Origin: Advenella alkanexedens | Lineage (GTDB): Bacteria; Pseudomonadota; Gammaproteobacteria; Burkholderiales; Burkholderiaceae_B | Direction: 5' to 3' | Assembly: GCF_019132845.1 (NCBI RefSeq) | Contig: NZ_JAHSPR010000015.1 | Span: 1-33,957 of the forward strand | Length of the DNA stretch: 33,957 bases | Part shown: in pieces, positions 26,637 to 33,752 of the stretch | Position numbering within the stretch: the stretch's first letter is position 1 | Layout: the number at the start of each line of letters is the position of its first letter | Notes under the pieces: generated by a model | What the model was told of the DNA's origin: nothing | The model's database searches: none | The model's input: only the letters and a program-made list of their open reading frames with translations | Translations under genes and position numbers: made by a program

Positions 26637-28016
26637 ATGAGAAGCCATACTTTTACCAAAATTTCCCTCAGTGTCCTGGCCGCTTTTTCCATGGCTGCCG
26701 TTAGCGTATCCATACCTGTCCTGGCACAAACCAAAGCGGCAGCGCAAGTCCAGGCACAGCAAAAAATCGCCATTCAAGATGTCCTGCAAACCTATGCTGG
26801 GCAGGCCCATCAGTTTTATGCCAACAGCGTGAAAGATCTTGAGGCGCTGCAAACGGCCATCAATGCCTTTGCCAGCCAGCCCACCCAGGCTACGCTGGAC
26901 GCAGCCAAGGCGGCATGGTTGCAGTCACGTGAAAGTTATGGCCTGACAGAAATCTTCCGCCTGTCCGAAGGTCCGATTGATGCAGAAGAAGGTTGGGTGG
27001 CAGAGGCCTATGGGGCGCTTGAAGGCCAAATCAATGCCTGGCCCCTTGACGAGCACATGATTGACTACACGCTTGATGCCGATAACAAGCGTACCAGCGG
27101 CAATATCATTGATACTATTGGTAAATTCACACCGGGCGGCGAAGAAGCCGCAGAGGTGGATGTGACTGAAATCACCGTTGAAGCCATTACCGAGCTTAAT
27201 GAAAATGGCGGAGAGGCCAATGTGGCATCCGGCTATCACGCTATTGAGTTTTTGTTGTGGGGCCAAGACCAGGATTACAACAATTTCCTTGAAGACAAAA
27301 TTACCAAGGGTGCCAAAACGGCAGGGCAGCGCCCGTTAAGCGATTTCACCAGCGACCCGTTCGCCAAACGCCGTCTGGCTTACCTGCAGGCAGCCACCAA
27401 CAAGTTATTGGCAGATGTCAAAACGGTAGCCGAAGCATGGGATGACAAAGTGGATGGCCATAAAGGTTTATACCGTGCCGCTTTCCTGTCAGCGCTAAGT
27501 GGTAATAATGCTGATAAAAACATTCCCGCTGAAACCGCCCTGCGCCAGGTGCTGGCAGGTATGGGGGTATTCATCAAATCAGAACTGGCTAACGAGCGCA
27601 TTGCCGTGGCCGTGTTAACACCCAGCGAAGAAGACGAGCATTCCTGCTTTTCCGATAATACCCATCGGGATATCGTACGCAACTATGAGGGTTTCAAAGA
27701 CGTATTGCTGGGGCAGCTTAATGGCAAAAAAATTGGCCCTGCGCCCTATGATGCCCTGGGCCAGGCAGAAAAACAAACCATTGACAATTTAATGGGCAAG
27801 ATAGAACAGCGTCTTGAGAAAATGGATACCCTGGCAAAAACCAGCATGCATTTTGATTACCAGATTATGCCCGAGCATAAAGAAGAGTCAAAAAACATCG
27901 TTTCCATGAAAAACGACATGCGTAAACTGGGTGACCAGATGGTTCCGGTGGCATCGGCTTTTGATATCAAGTTAAGTGAAGAAGATGTCACTGATGCTGA
28001 AGAAACCCAAATTTAA
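26637..28016 (+). CDS. Imelysin-family periplasmic iron-regulated protein (IrpA-like)
   Basis: 459 residues with a signal peptide (1-30, cleavage after VLA). The imelysin metal-site motif GxHxxE is intact as G199-Y-H201-A-I-E204 in GYHAIEFLLWG. A second conserved piece HSCFSDNTHRDI (about 338-349) is typical of the IrpA type. The mature protein is mostly helical and acidic. Family members are Fur-regulated and linked to iron uptake, some as periplasmic or surface lipoproteins; the exact reaction is not settled. A Fur box lies directly upstream, and it leads a five-gene run with the DUF1111 oxidoreductase next. Confidence 0.93.
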   Translation: MRSHTFTKISLSVLAAFSMAAVSVSIPVLAQTKAAAQVQAQQKIAIQDVLQTYAGQAHQFYANSVKDLEALQTAINAFASQPTQATLDAAKAAWLQSRESYGLTEIFRLSEGPIDAEEGWVAEAYGALEGQINAWPLDEHMIDYTLDADNKRTSGNIIDTIGKFTPGGEEAAEVDVTEITVEAITELNENGGEANVASGYHAIEFLLWGQDQDYNNFLEDKITKGAKTAGQRPLSDFTSDPFAKRRLAYLQAATNKLLADVKTVAEAWDDKVDGHKGLYRAAFLSALSGNNADKNIPAETALRQVLAGMGVFIKSELANERIAVAVLTPSEEDEHSCFSDNTHRDIVRNYEGFKDVLLGQLNGKKIGPAPYDALGQAEKQTIDNLMGKIEQRLEKMDTLAKTSMHFDYQIMPEHKEESKNIVSMKNDMRKLGDQMVPVASAFDIKLSEEDVTDAEETQI

Positions 28017-28043
28017 CGTGTATTGATTGATAAGGAACGGGTT

Positions 28044-29396
28044 GTGGCTGTGCAGATAAAGGGGCTGGTGTTGTTAATGGCTTGCGTTTTGGCCGGTGGC
28101 AGTCATGCCGGGGCCTTGTCTGGCATGGCCACCGCGGTTTCAGCCACACCGGCGGAACTATCCAGTGAAGAAGAACAGGACAGGCTGCTTATTGGCCGTT
28201 CCTTTTTTACTGTTCCCTGGGTAGCTGCACCCAGTGCCACCACCGCCCGTGACGGGCTTGGCCCCTTGTTTAACAGTAATACCTGTGCCAGTTGCCACCA
28301 GGCCAAGATGGCCGGGCATCTGCTGAATGACAGGCATGAGCAAAGCAGGGCTTTGGTGGTCAAGCTGTCGCAACCGCAAAAACATGCGCTGCGCGATAAA
28401 ACCACCATTACGGTACCCGATCCGGTTTACGGTTCTCAAATTGCCATTAACGGGGTCAGTGGTGTTTTATATGAAGCCACGCCCGGGCTGGACATGCAGG
28501 TGAAAACAGTGGTTTTCCCCGACGGCACGGAAGTTGGTTTAAGCTGGCCGGTACCTTATCTGAAACGCTTGAATTACGGGCCTTTAAGCCCCGATACCCG
28601 TTTAAGTTTGCGGCTGGCCCCCATGCTTAACGGTACCGGCTTGATAGAGCAGATACCCGAACAGGCCATTCTGGCCGGTGCCGACCCCAATGACCGGAAC
28701 CGGGATGGTATTTCGGGCAAAGCCAACTGGGTGTATGACCCTTTGCTGCAAGCCTTCAAACTGGGGCGCTTTGGCCATAAGGCAAGCCAGGCCAGTGTCA
28801 TGATGCAAACGGCCGATGCCGCTGCCCACGATATGGGTTTAACCAACCCTTATTTTCCTGAAGAATTGTGTGGCAGTACCCAGACCGCCTGTTTGCAGGC
28901 ACCGGCAGGCAGGCCGTCGGCAAGGGGGGAAACCCTTGATTTGCCCATGCACCGGCTGGAAGCCATCAGCTTTTATGTCAACCACCTGAACGGCTCGCCC
29001 AAACGAAGAAGTGATGTTTTGCCGCAAGCGCTGGCTGCGGGCAAGGCGCTGTTTCAGGCCGTTGGCTGTGTCCAATGCCATCGCCCCTCTTTTAAAACAC
29101 AAAAGGGGCAAACCATTTACCCTTACAGTGATTTTTTATTGCACGACCTGGGGCCTGCGCTGGCCGATGCCCGCCCCGAGTTTGATGCACAACCCAATGA
29201 ATGGCGTACCGCACCTTTATGGGGGAGCGCTGAAAAAGTCCGCCAGGGCTGGCGTTTTTTGCATGATGGCCGTGCCGCCAACCATCTTGAGGCCATTTTG
29301 TGGCATGACGCAGAGGCTGCGGCATCACGTCAGGCATTTATGCAGCTTAATGTCACAGAACGGGAACAACTTATCCAATTTCTGGAATCTTTATGA
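28044..29396 (+). CDS. Di-haem oxidoreductase, DUF1111 family (putative thiol oxidoreductase)
   Basis: 450 residues from GTG 28044, chosen because AAGGAA lies 6 nt upstream and it gives a clean signal peptide (about 1-23); an in-frame TTG at 28023 lacks this. Two c-type haem sites: CASCH (81-85) and CVQCH (342-346). DPNDRNRDGISG (215-226) resembles a calcium-binding EF-hand-like loop. The family is usually annotated as putative thiol oxidoreductase and is distantly related to the MauG/cytochrome c peroxidase fold. In Pseudomonas (PA4370-PA4373, from memory) such a gene also sits between two imelysin-type genes. It overlaps the next gene by 4 nt. Confidence 0.92.
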   Translation: MAVQIKGLVLLMACVLAGGSHAGALSGMATAVSATPAELSSEEEQDRLLIGRSFFTVPWVAAPSATTARDGLGPLFNSNTCASCHQAKMAGHLLNDRHEQSRALVVKLSQPQKHALRDKTTITVPDPVYGSQIAINGVSGVLYEATPGLDMQVKTVVFPDGTEVGLSWPVPYLKRLNYGPLSPDTRLSLRLAPMLNGTGLIEQIPEQAILAGADPNDRNRDGISGKANWVYDPLLQAFKLGRFGHKASQASVMMQTADAAAHDMGLTNPYFPEELCGSTQTACLQAPAGRPSARGETLDLPMHRLEAISFYVNHLNGSPKRRSDVLPQALAAGKALFQAVGCVQCHRPSFKTQKGQTIYPYSDFLLHDLGPALADARPEFDAQPNEWRTAPLWGSAEKVRQGWRFLHDGRAANHLEAILWHDAEAAASRQAFMQLNVTEREQLIQFLESL

Positions 29397-30394
29397 AAAA
29401 AGTCGCCGCCGTGCTTACCTTGTTCTGCACAAATCTTGCCTTTGCAGCCCCGGATATTTCCGGGCCGGTGGCTTCCGTGTATGACAGGGTGATCGTGCAC
29501 AATGCCAACAATAGTGTGCAGGTATGCAATAATTTTAAAGTTAAGTTAAATGAAACAAAAGACGGTGCAGCTGCCGAGGCACTTGATACCGTTTTCAAAC
29601 AATTGCTGCTGGCCTGGAAAAAGGTGGAAGCCACCTATATGGCGGGTGAACTGGATCATGACTATCTGGATACCCCCCGTTTCATTGATGTGTTTCATAA
29701 CAGCAATGAAGACTTAAGCGCCATTATGCAACGCCAGCTGGCTTCTTCCAGCCCGCCAGCCAAAGCATTGTTCAAGAATTCATTCAAAACGGTCAATGCC
29801 CTTGAGGCCGTGTTGTATGCCGATACGCAACTGTCTGCCCGTGAACTGTCGTTTGCAGCCGTGATGGCTGACAGCATTTGCGGGCATTTGCAGGATATTG
29901 CCACGGTATACACCGACCAGCGCGAGGCTTTGCTGGCCGACCCTGAAAAGGCGCTGGCCTTGTATACCCATGCCCTGTCCAACAGTATCTTTGCCGGCAA
30001 GGAATGGCGCATTGCTGAACCGGCCGGTTTAAGCCGGAAATATAAAGACCAGCCCAATGCCAAACGCAGCGAGTATGCCTTAAGCGGGCACAGCCTGGCT
30101 GCTATTAAGGCGGTGTTTGAAGTGCATCAGGCCATGATGGGGCAGCAGGATTATGCCAACCTGGCAGACGTCATCAAAATGTACCAGGCCAATGAACTGG
30201 CAGAAGCCATCAATTTGACACTTGAGCAGATCATGCAACAGATTGGCCAGCTTGGGCAGCAGGCGTTTGCCTTCCAGCCCGATTTAACCCGCCCGCTCTA
30301 TGATAGTGCCGGGCAGCTGTACAGGCACTATTATGTCAGCCTGCTTAGTGCCCTGCCCATCGTGGGTAAAATCCTGGAAGCCGACGGAGACTGA
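29393..30394 (+). CDS. Second imelysin-family periplasmic protein with altered metal motif
   Basis: 333 residues, signal peptide 1-19 (cleavage after AFA). It belongs to the shorter imelysin type that pairs with DUF1111 genes: YDRVIVHNANN near the start, AWKKVEATYMAGELD, and SIFAGKEWRIAEPAGLSRKYKDQ in the second half. At the place of the GxHxxE motif I read T133-V-N135-A-L-E138, so Gly and His are both replaced and only Glu is kept. Start ATG overlaps the DUF1111 stop (ATGA). It probably lacks the metal site of its larger partner or uses other ligands. Confidence 0.88.
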   Translation: MKKVAAVLTLFCTNLAFAAPDISGPVASVYDRVIVHNANNSVQVCNNFKVKLNETKDGAAAEALDTVFKQLLLAWKKVEATYMAGELDHDYLDTPRFIDVFHNSNEDLSAIMQRQLASSSPPAKALFKNSFKTVNALEAVLYADTQLSARELSFAAVMADSICGHLQDIATVYTDQREALLADPEKALALYTHALSNSIFAGKEWRIAEPAGLSRKYKDQPNAKRSEYALSGHSLAAIKAVFEVHQAMMGQQDYANLADVIKMYQANELAEAINLTLEQIMQQIGQLGQQAFAFQPDLTRPLYDSAGQLYRHYYVSLLSALPIVGKILEADGD

Positions 30395-30396
30395 GC

Positions 30397-31404
30397 ATGC
30401 CATGGGATTATGTGCTTGAATCGGGGCAGCGCCTGTTCTGGCTTTACCTGCTTTCTTCGGCATTGATTGCGCTGTTGTTTACCGGTTTCAGGGTGATACG
30501 GCAACAGGGCTTTGCTATCCGGCAGTATTGGCTGCATCCCAGTGCCTTACTTGATTACCGCTATTTTTTTGTCAGCTGGTTTATCAAGGTGTTTATGCTG
30601 GCCCCTTTGCTGCTGTCGGCCAAAAGTATTGCCTTATGGACATTCCAGCTGGCTTCCCCCTGGCTGTCGCGGCCGGATTGGCATCTTTCTTATGAATCAC
30701 TGGCTTTGCTTTATACCGCCTGCCTGTTTGTGGCCAGTGACTTCTCCCGTTACTGGCTGCATCGTTGGCTGCATACCAATAAATGGTTATGGCAGTTTCA
30801 CAAAGTACATCATAGTGCACCGGTGCTGAATCCGCTTACCTTTTACCGGGTGCACCCGGTAGAAAATTTCCTGTTTGGCTTGCGTTACGCGCTCAGTGCC
30901 GGTGTGGTGACCGGTTTGTTCATGACGCTGTTCGGGCCTCGTTTAAGCCTGATGACCATCATGGGTAGTAATGGTTTTATTTTTGTTTTTTCTTTGCTGG
31001 GCAGCAATTTACGGCACTCCCATGTGTTTCTGGGCTATCCGGCCTGGCTGGAACGTGTGTTTATTTCTCCGGCCCAACACCAGGTGCATCACTATAGCCG
31101 TTATGCCCGTTTCAATTATGGCGGCTATCTGGCGGTGTGGGACTGGCTGTTTGTCTCTTTAATGCCTTCGGGCAAGGCGCAGCGCAGTGACCGGTTTGGT
31201 TTTCAGGCGCAGCAAATGAATGACTATCGCACGATACCGCAACTGCTGTATGCGCCTTTTGTTTCCTGTTATCGTTTATTGGCTTATTATGCAAAAAAGA
31301 AAACTGTTATTGATCGCCGGACTTCTGATGGGGGCGGCAGCCGCCACGGTGCCGTTGTGGCAAAACCGGGTGCTGGCACAATTACCGGCACCGGCAGACC
31401 ATAA
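30397..31404 (+). CDS. Membrane fatty acid hydroxylase / sterol desaturase superfamily protein
   Basis: 335 residues. Four to five hydrophobic helices and the three His boxes of membrane di-iron oxygenases: HRWLH (122-126), HKVHH (135-139) and HQVHH (228-232), plus RHSH (206-209). Such enzymes hydroxylate or desaturate lipid chains using O2 and iron. It starts 2 nt after the imelysin stop, so it is part of the iron-regulated run. Its last ~36 codons overlap the peroxidase gene in another frame and are Gly/Arg/Thr-rich, unlike a normal end; a -1 shift at an A AAA AAG heptamer would end it at 31313 instead. The substrate is unknown. Confidence 0.88.
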   Translation: MPWDYVLESGQRLFWLYLLSSALIALLFTGFRVIRQQGFAIRQYWLHPSALLDYRYFFVSWFIKVFMLAPLLLSAKSIALWTFQLASPWLSRPDWHLSYESLALLYTACLFVASDFSRYWLHRWLHTNKWLWQFHKVHHSAPVLNPLTFYRVHPVENFLFGLRYALSAGVVTGLFMTLFGPRLSLMTIMGSNGFIFVFSLLGSNLRHSHVFLGYPAWLERVFISPAQHQVHHYSRYARFNYGGYLAVWDWLFVSLMPSGKAQRSDRFGFQAQQMNDYRTIPQLLYAPFVSCYRLLAYYAKKKTVIDRRTSDGGGSRHGAVVAKPGAGTITGTGRP

Positions 31405-32488
31405 TCCTGAAGAGGAAAAAATCGCCCTGGGCCGCCTGCTGTTTTTTGATGTGAACCTGTCAAAAAACCGGACCCAGAGCTGTGCCACCTGCCATGATCC
31501 GGCCCGGGCATTTAGCGATGGCAGAAGCAATGCCGGCAAGGGCATGGTGTCGCTGGGCGATGATGGCACTTCTTTTGGCAATCGCAATACGCCCACTGCC
31601 ATGTATGCCAAGTATGCGCCCGATTTTCATTTCAACCAGAAAACCGGGCAGTATGTGGGCGGGCAGTTTCTGGATGGCCGGGCCAACGATCTGGCGGCAC
31701 AATCAGGGCAGCCACCCCTTAACCCGGTGGAAATGAATATGCCCAGTGTGGGCAGTATTATTGAGCGGCTTAAAAACAATCAATACTATCTTGATAATTT
31801 CAGGACAGTGTATGGTGATACTGTCTGGGATAGCGAGGAGACCGCCTACGAGGCCATGATGCAGTCACTGGCGGCCTTTGAGCGTACCAGCCAGTTTGCG
31901 CCTTTCAATTCAAAATATGATAAATACCTGCGGGGCGAGTATGAGTTGACGGTGCTGGAAGACCTGGGCCGTACCCTGTTTTTTTCCAACCAGAATGTGA
32001 ATTGTTCGGTGTGCCATAAGCTGCGTGCCGAAGATGCGCCTTTTGAAACCTTCAGCAATTACGAGTATCACAATATTGGGGTGCCGCGTAATGAAGATGT
32101 GGTGGCTTTGAATAAGCTGGCTCAGGATTTTGCCGATCATGGTTTGCTGGAGAACCCGCTGGTAAGCGATGAGGCCATGAAGGGCAAGTTCAAGGTGCCT
32201 ACCTTGCGTAATATTGCCATTACCGGCCCGTATATGCATAACGGGGTGTTTAAGGATTTGCGCACGGTGGTGCTGTTTTATGACAAGTTCAATAATCCAG
32301 AACGCAGTGTTAATCCTGAAACGGGGCAAGTCTGGGCTGAGGCCGAGGTGCCTGAAACCGTGAATTTGAAGGATTTGCGGGCCAATGTGTTAAGCGATCG
32401 CAAGGTAGATGCCCTGGTGGCGTTCATGAAGTTGCTGACCGATGAGCAGTATGAACATTTGCTGGAGGCGGAAGAAGCGGGGAAATAA
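31289..32488 (+). CDS. Di-haem cytochrome c peroxidase / MauG-like periplasmic protein
   Basis: 399 residues from ATG 31289, chosen because it begins a signal peptide (basic MQKRK, then a hydrophobic stretch, cleavage about 30 after VLA). Two haem c sites, CATCH (65-69) and CSVCH (239-243), with FLDGRANDL (128-136), YHNIGVP (260-266) and GPYMHNGVF (313-321, with M316 as possible haem ligand) of the CcpA/MauG family. It could reduce peroxide or oxidise a partner protein. It overlaps the hydroxylase ORF by 116 nt and ends the run; no terminator is seen after it. Confidence 0.92.
   Translation: MQKRKLLLIAGLLMGAAAATVPLWQNRVLAQLPAPADHNPEEEKIALGRLLFFDVNLSKNRTQSCATCHDPARAFSDGRSNAGKGMVSLGDDGTSFGNRNTPTAMYAKYAPDFHFNQKTGQYVGGQFLDGRANDLAAQSGQPPLNPVEMNMPSVGSIIERLKNNQYYLDNFRTVYGDTVWDSEETAYEAMMQSLAAFERTSQFAPFNSKYDKYLRGEYELTVLEDLGRTLFFSNQNVNCSVCHKLRAEDAPFETFSNYEYHNIGVPRNEDVVALNKLAQDFADHGLLENPLVSDEAMKGKFKVPTLRNIAITGPYMHNGVFKDLRTVVLFYDKFNNPERSVNPETGQVWAEAEVPETVNLKDLRANVLSDRKVDALVAFMKLLTDEQYEHLLEAEEAGK
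31293..31299 (+). promoter_or_regulatory. A AAA AAG slippery heptamer in the hydroxylase/peroxidase overlap
   Basis: In the hydroxylase frame the codons are GCA AAA AAG, the same arrangement as the dnaX -1 frameshift site of E. coli. A -1 slip gives Glu-Asn-Cys-Tyr then TGA at 31311-31313. A GGCGGC/GCCGCC inverted repeat lies about 30 nt downstream. No upstream Shine-Dalgarno stimulator is seen, so function is speculative; the run may simply encode the lysines of both proteins. Confidence 0.35.
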
Positions 32489-32548
32489 TAGGTTGCGTTA
32501 CGGGTGAGGGATGGTGTCTGGTTTCTTCTGTGGAAGCGGAACAATCAT

Positions 32549-32656
32549 TCAGCTTTGCTCCGACGCCGCTGCGCGCCCACGGCGATGCTGTTCACCCGCC
32601 ATCCGTGCTTCATTGACCAATTCAACAATTTGGCGGCGATCTGTGGCATTGGTCAT
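32549..32656 (-). pseudogene. Remnant of IS3-type transposase OrfB
   Basis: Only 35 codons remain. The first ~21 (MTNATDRRQIVELVNEARMA) look like a normal orfB start; the rest (GEQHRRGRAAASEQS) does not and runs into TGA. The ATG overlaps the orfA stop by 4 nt and lies in the -1 frame relative to orfA, as in IS3 elements. The DDE integrase domain is missing, so the element cannot transpose by itself. Confidence 0.75.
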
Positions 32657-33144
32657 TTTTCCTCGTCCCCCCAGATCGCCTGGACTTTTTTTCGCAAGGC
32701 CAGGATGGCCGCCGTTTCAGCCAAGGCGGCATCTTTACGACGCAGTTCGCGCTCCAGTTCCTTGATGCGTTTACGTTCTGCTTTAGTGATTTCTGCTTGC
32801 TGTGCGGATGCTTTGGCACTGACGTCATTGGCTTGTTCACAACTGCTGCGCCACCGACGTATTTGCTCAACATACAGGCCACGACGGCGACAATATTCGG
32901 CCAGTTCCGTTTCGGATAAGGCAGCGGTTTCCAGGACAGCATTGAATTTTTCTGCCGAGCTCCAACCTTCCGGTGTGCTGGCTTGGTTTGGTAATAACCG
33001 GCCTTGATCACGTGCCTGTTTACGCCAACTGTAAAGCGTCGCTTCGGAAATGCCTTCTTCCTGGGCTAATTCAGCAACCGTTCGGTTATGGGGAGCCATT
33101 AATTTGGCCAGTATCGCTTCTCGGCGTTCGGGTGAGTATTTCAT
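32653..33144 (-). CDS. IS3-family transposase OrfA (helix-turn-helix protein)
   Basis: 163 residues. N-terminal HTH (about 20-42, TVAELAQEEGISEATLYSWRK), a second HTH-like segment (about 62-100, SSAEKFNAVLETAALSETELAEYCRRRG), and a C-terminal coiled coil of Lys/Arg/Glu heptads (about 115-150) ending ILALRKKVQAIWGDEEK. This type of long OrfA binds the element's ends. AAAGG lies 6 nt before ATG 33144. Near its 3' end the codons CGA AAA AAA GTC hold a run of seven A (T7 at 32686-32692 on the plus strand); a -1 slip joins orfA to the orfB frame with no stop in between. Confidence 0.88.
   Translation of the reverse strand: MKYSPERREAILAKLMAPHNRTVAELAQEEGISEATLYSWRKQARDQGRLLPNQASTPEGWSSAEKFNAVLETAALSETELAEYCRRRGLYVEQIRRWRSSCEQANDVSAKASAQQAEITKAERKRIKELERELRRKDAALAETAAILALRKKVQAIWGDEEK
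32686..32692 (-). promoter_or_regulatory. Programmed -1 frameshift site of the IS3-type element
   Basis: A AAA AAA heptamer in the orfA frame, 30 nt before the orfB ATG. After a -1 slip, reading continues AGT CCA GGC GAT through the orfB start without a stop, giving the OrfAB fusion used by IS3 transposases. The signal is kept although orfB is broken. Confidence 0.7.
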
Positions 33145-33210
33145 AGGAACCTTTTCTTTGCCCCCATCTTAGGATGAGTTAAATTCTAACATCGGTTGAG
33201 GTTCCAACTA

Positions 33211-33227
33211 GTCTGACACAGGGGGCA
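33211..33227 (-). repeat. Probable terminal inverted repeat of the IS3-type element
   Basis: On the minus strand the sequence TGCCCCCTGTGTCAGAC begins with TG and lies 67 nt upstream of orfA. Directly outside it the reading frame of an IS66 transposase end begins, which fixes the boundary to within a base or two. The matching end is absent. Confidence 0.55.
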
Positions 33228-33343
33228 CTCAGCCCGCCAGCCATATTGCTGAACTGTTGCCGCATAATTGGCAACCACAGACAGCGATGTAAAAAAACAG
33301 GTTAAAGAAAACCGCTGTCAAGATGAGATGGCCGAACGCTTAC
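33228..33343 (+). mobile_element. Right-end remnant of an IS66-family element
   Basis: Contains the last ~20 codons of a TnpC transposase and ends with GGCCGAACGCTTAC (33330-33343), whose complement GTAAGCGTTCGGCC is the start expected of IS66-family ends (GTAAGCG). The IS3-type element is inserted in or joined to its left side. The body of the element is not in the window. Confidence 0.7.
33230..33292 (+). pseudogene. C-terminal fragment of IS66 TnpC transposase
   Basis: The frame reads QPASHIAELLPHNWQPQTAM then TAA. The ELLPHNWQP ending is typical of IS66 TnpC proteins (LLPWNW or LLPHNW near the end). It is cut at its left by the end of the IS3-type element. Only 20 codons remain, so it is non-functional. 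Confidence 0.7.
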
Positions 33344-33512
33344 GCCACAGTTATCTTGATGTAGACATTATGCATTGTAATAGCCCATTAACATGCGCTA
33401 AGAGCATAAATTAATATACAGTAACAAGCATTACGATGTGCTAATGTTTGGAAAGCAGCCTCTTCCAACTACAATAATAAGTTAACTATCCTCCACCCAC
33501 AAATAATTACAA
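33344..33512. other. AT-rich leader before the brxA fragment
   Basis: 169 bp between the IS66 end and the BrxA start. A possible promoter is TTGATG (33356-33361), 16 nt, TAATAG (33378-33383). It is clearly more AT-rich than the conserved part of the window, which suggests foreign origin. No ribosome binding site is obvious before the ATG at 33513. Confidence 0.45.
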
Positions 33513-33752
33513 ATGACCCCTTTCCGCTATAACTCCGATCTCACCAGCGGCTCGCTACAAACCCGAAAGTGTCGCATTATTACTGGCTTGTTACTCCAAG
33601 AGCTTGATGAAGCTGCCTGGGATAAAGCCATGTATGAGGAAAATGTGCTTCAGAAACGCACGCAATCTACGGTAAGACGTATTTCTTCAGCGCTTAGAAA
33701 ACGCCTAGAACACCTAAGCTCTGACTTTTGGGCTTTTGCGTTTTTATGTTAG
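33513..33752 (+). pseudogene. brxA: Truncated BrxA (DUF1819) gene, BREX phage-defence remnant
   Basis: 79 codons. RYNSDLTSGSLQTRKCRIIT, LLLQELDEAAWDKAMYEENV, LQKRTQSTVRRISSALRKRL and HLSSDFWAF follow the N-terminal pattern I remember for BrxA, normally about 200 residues long. After DFWAF the frame gives AFLC and a stop, and no other frame downstream continues the family. BrxA is a small helical DNA-binding protein and usually the first gene of type 1 BREX operons (brxA-brxB-brxC-pglX-pglZ-brxL). No brxB follows in the remaining 200 bp. Confidence 0.7.

Larger units (their letters stand above)
32549..33227 (-). mobile_element. Truncated IS3-type insertion sequence
   Basis: Holds an apparently complete orfA, an A7 frameshift signal and only the first codons of orfB. 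The promoter-side end is taken as 33227, where TGCCCCCTGTGTCAGAC on the minus strand begins with the TG expected of IS3 ends and abuts IS66 sequence. The other end is lost: orfB similarity stops near 32590, so a deletion or rearrangement removed most of the transposase. The boundary calls are inference. Confidence 0.75.

Noticed and set aside
32504-33007. A 167-codon open frame on the plus strand across the IS orfA
   Set aside because: Antisense shadow of orfA; low-complexity Ser/Arg/Ala composition and no recognisable domain.
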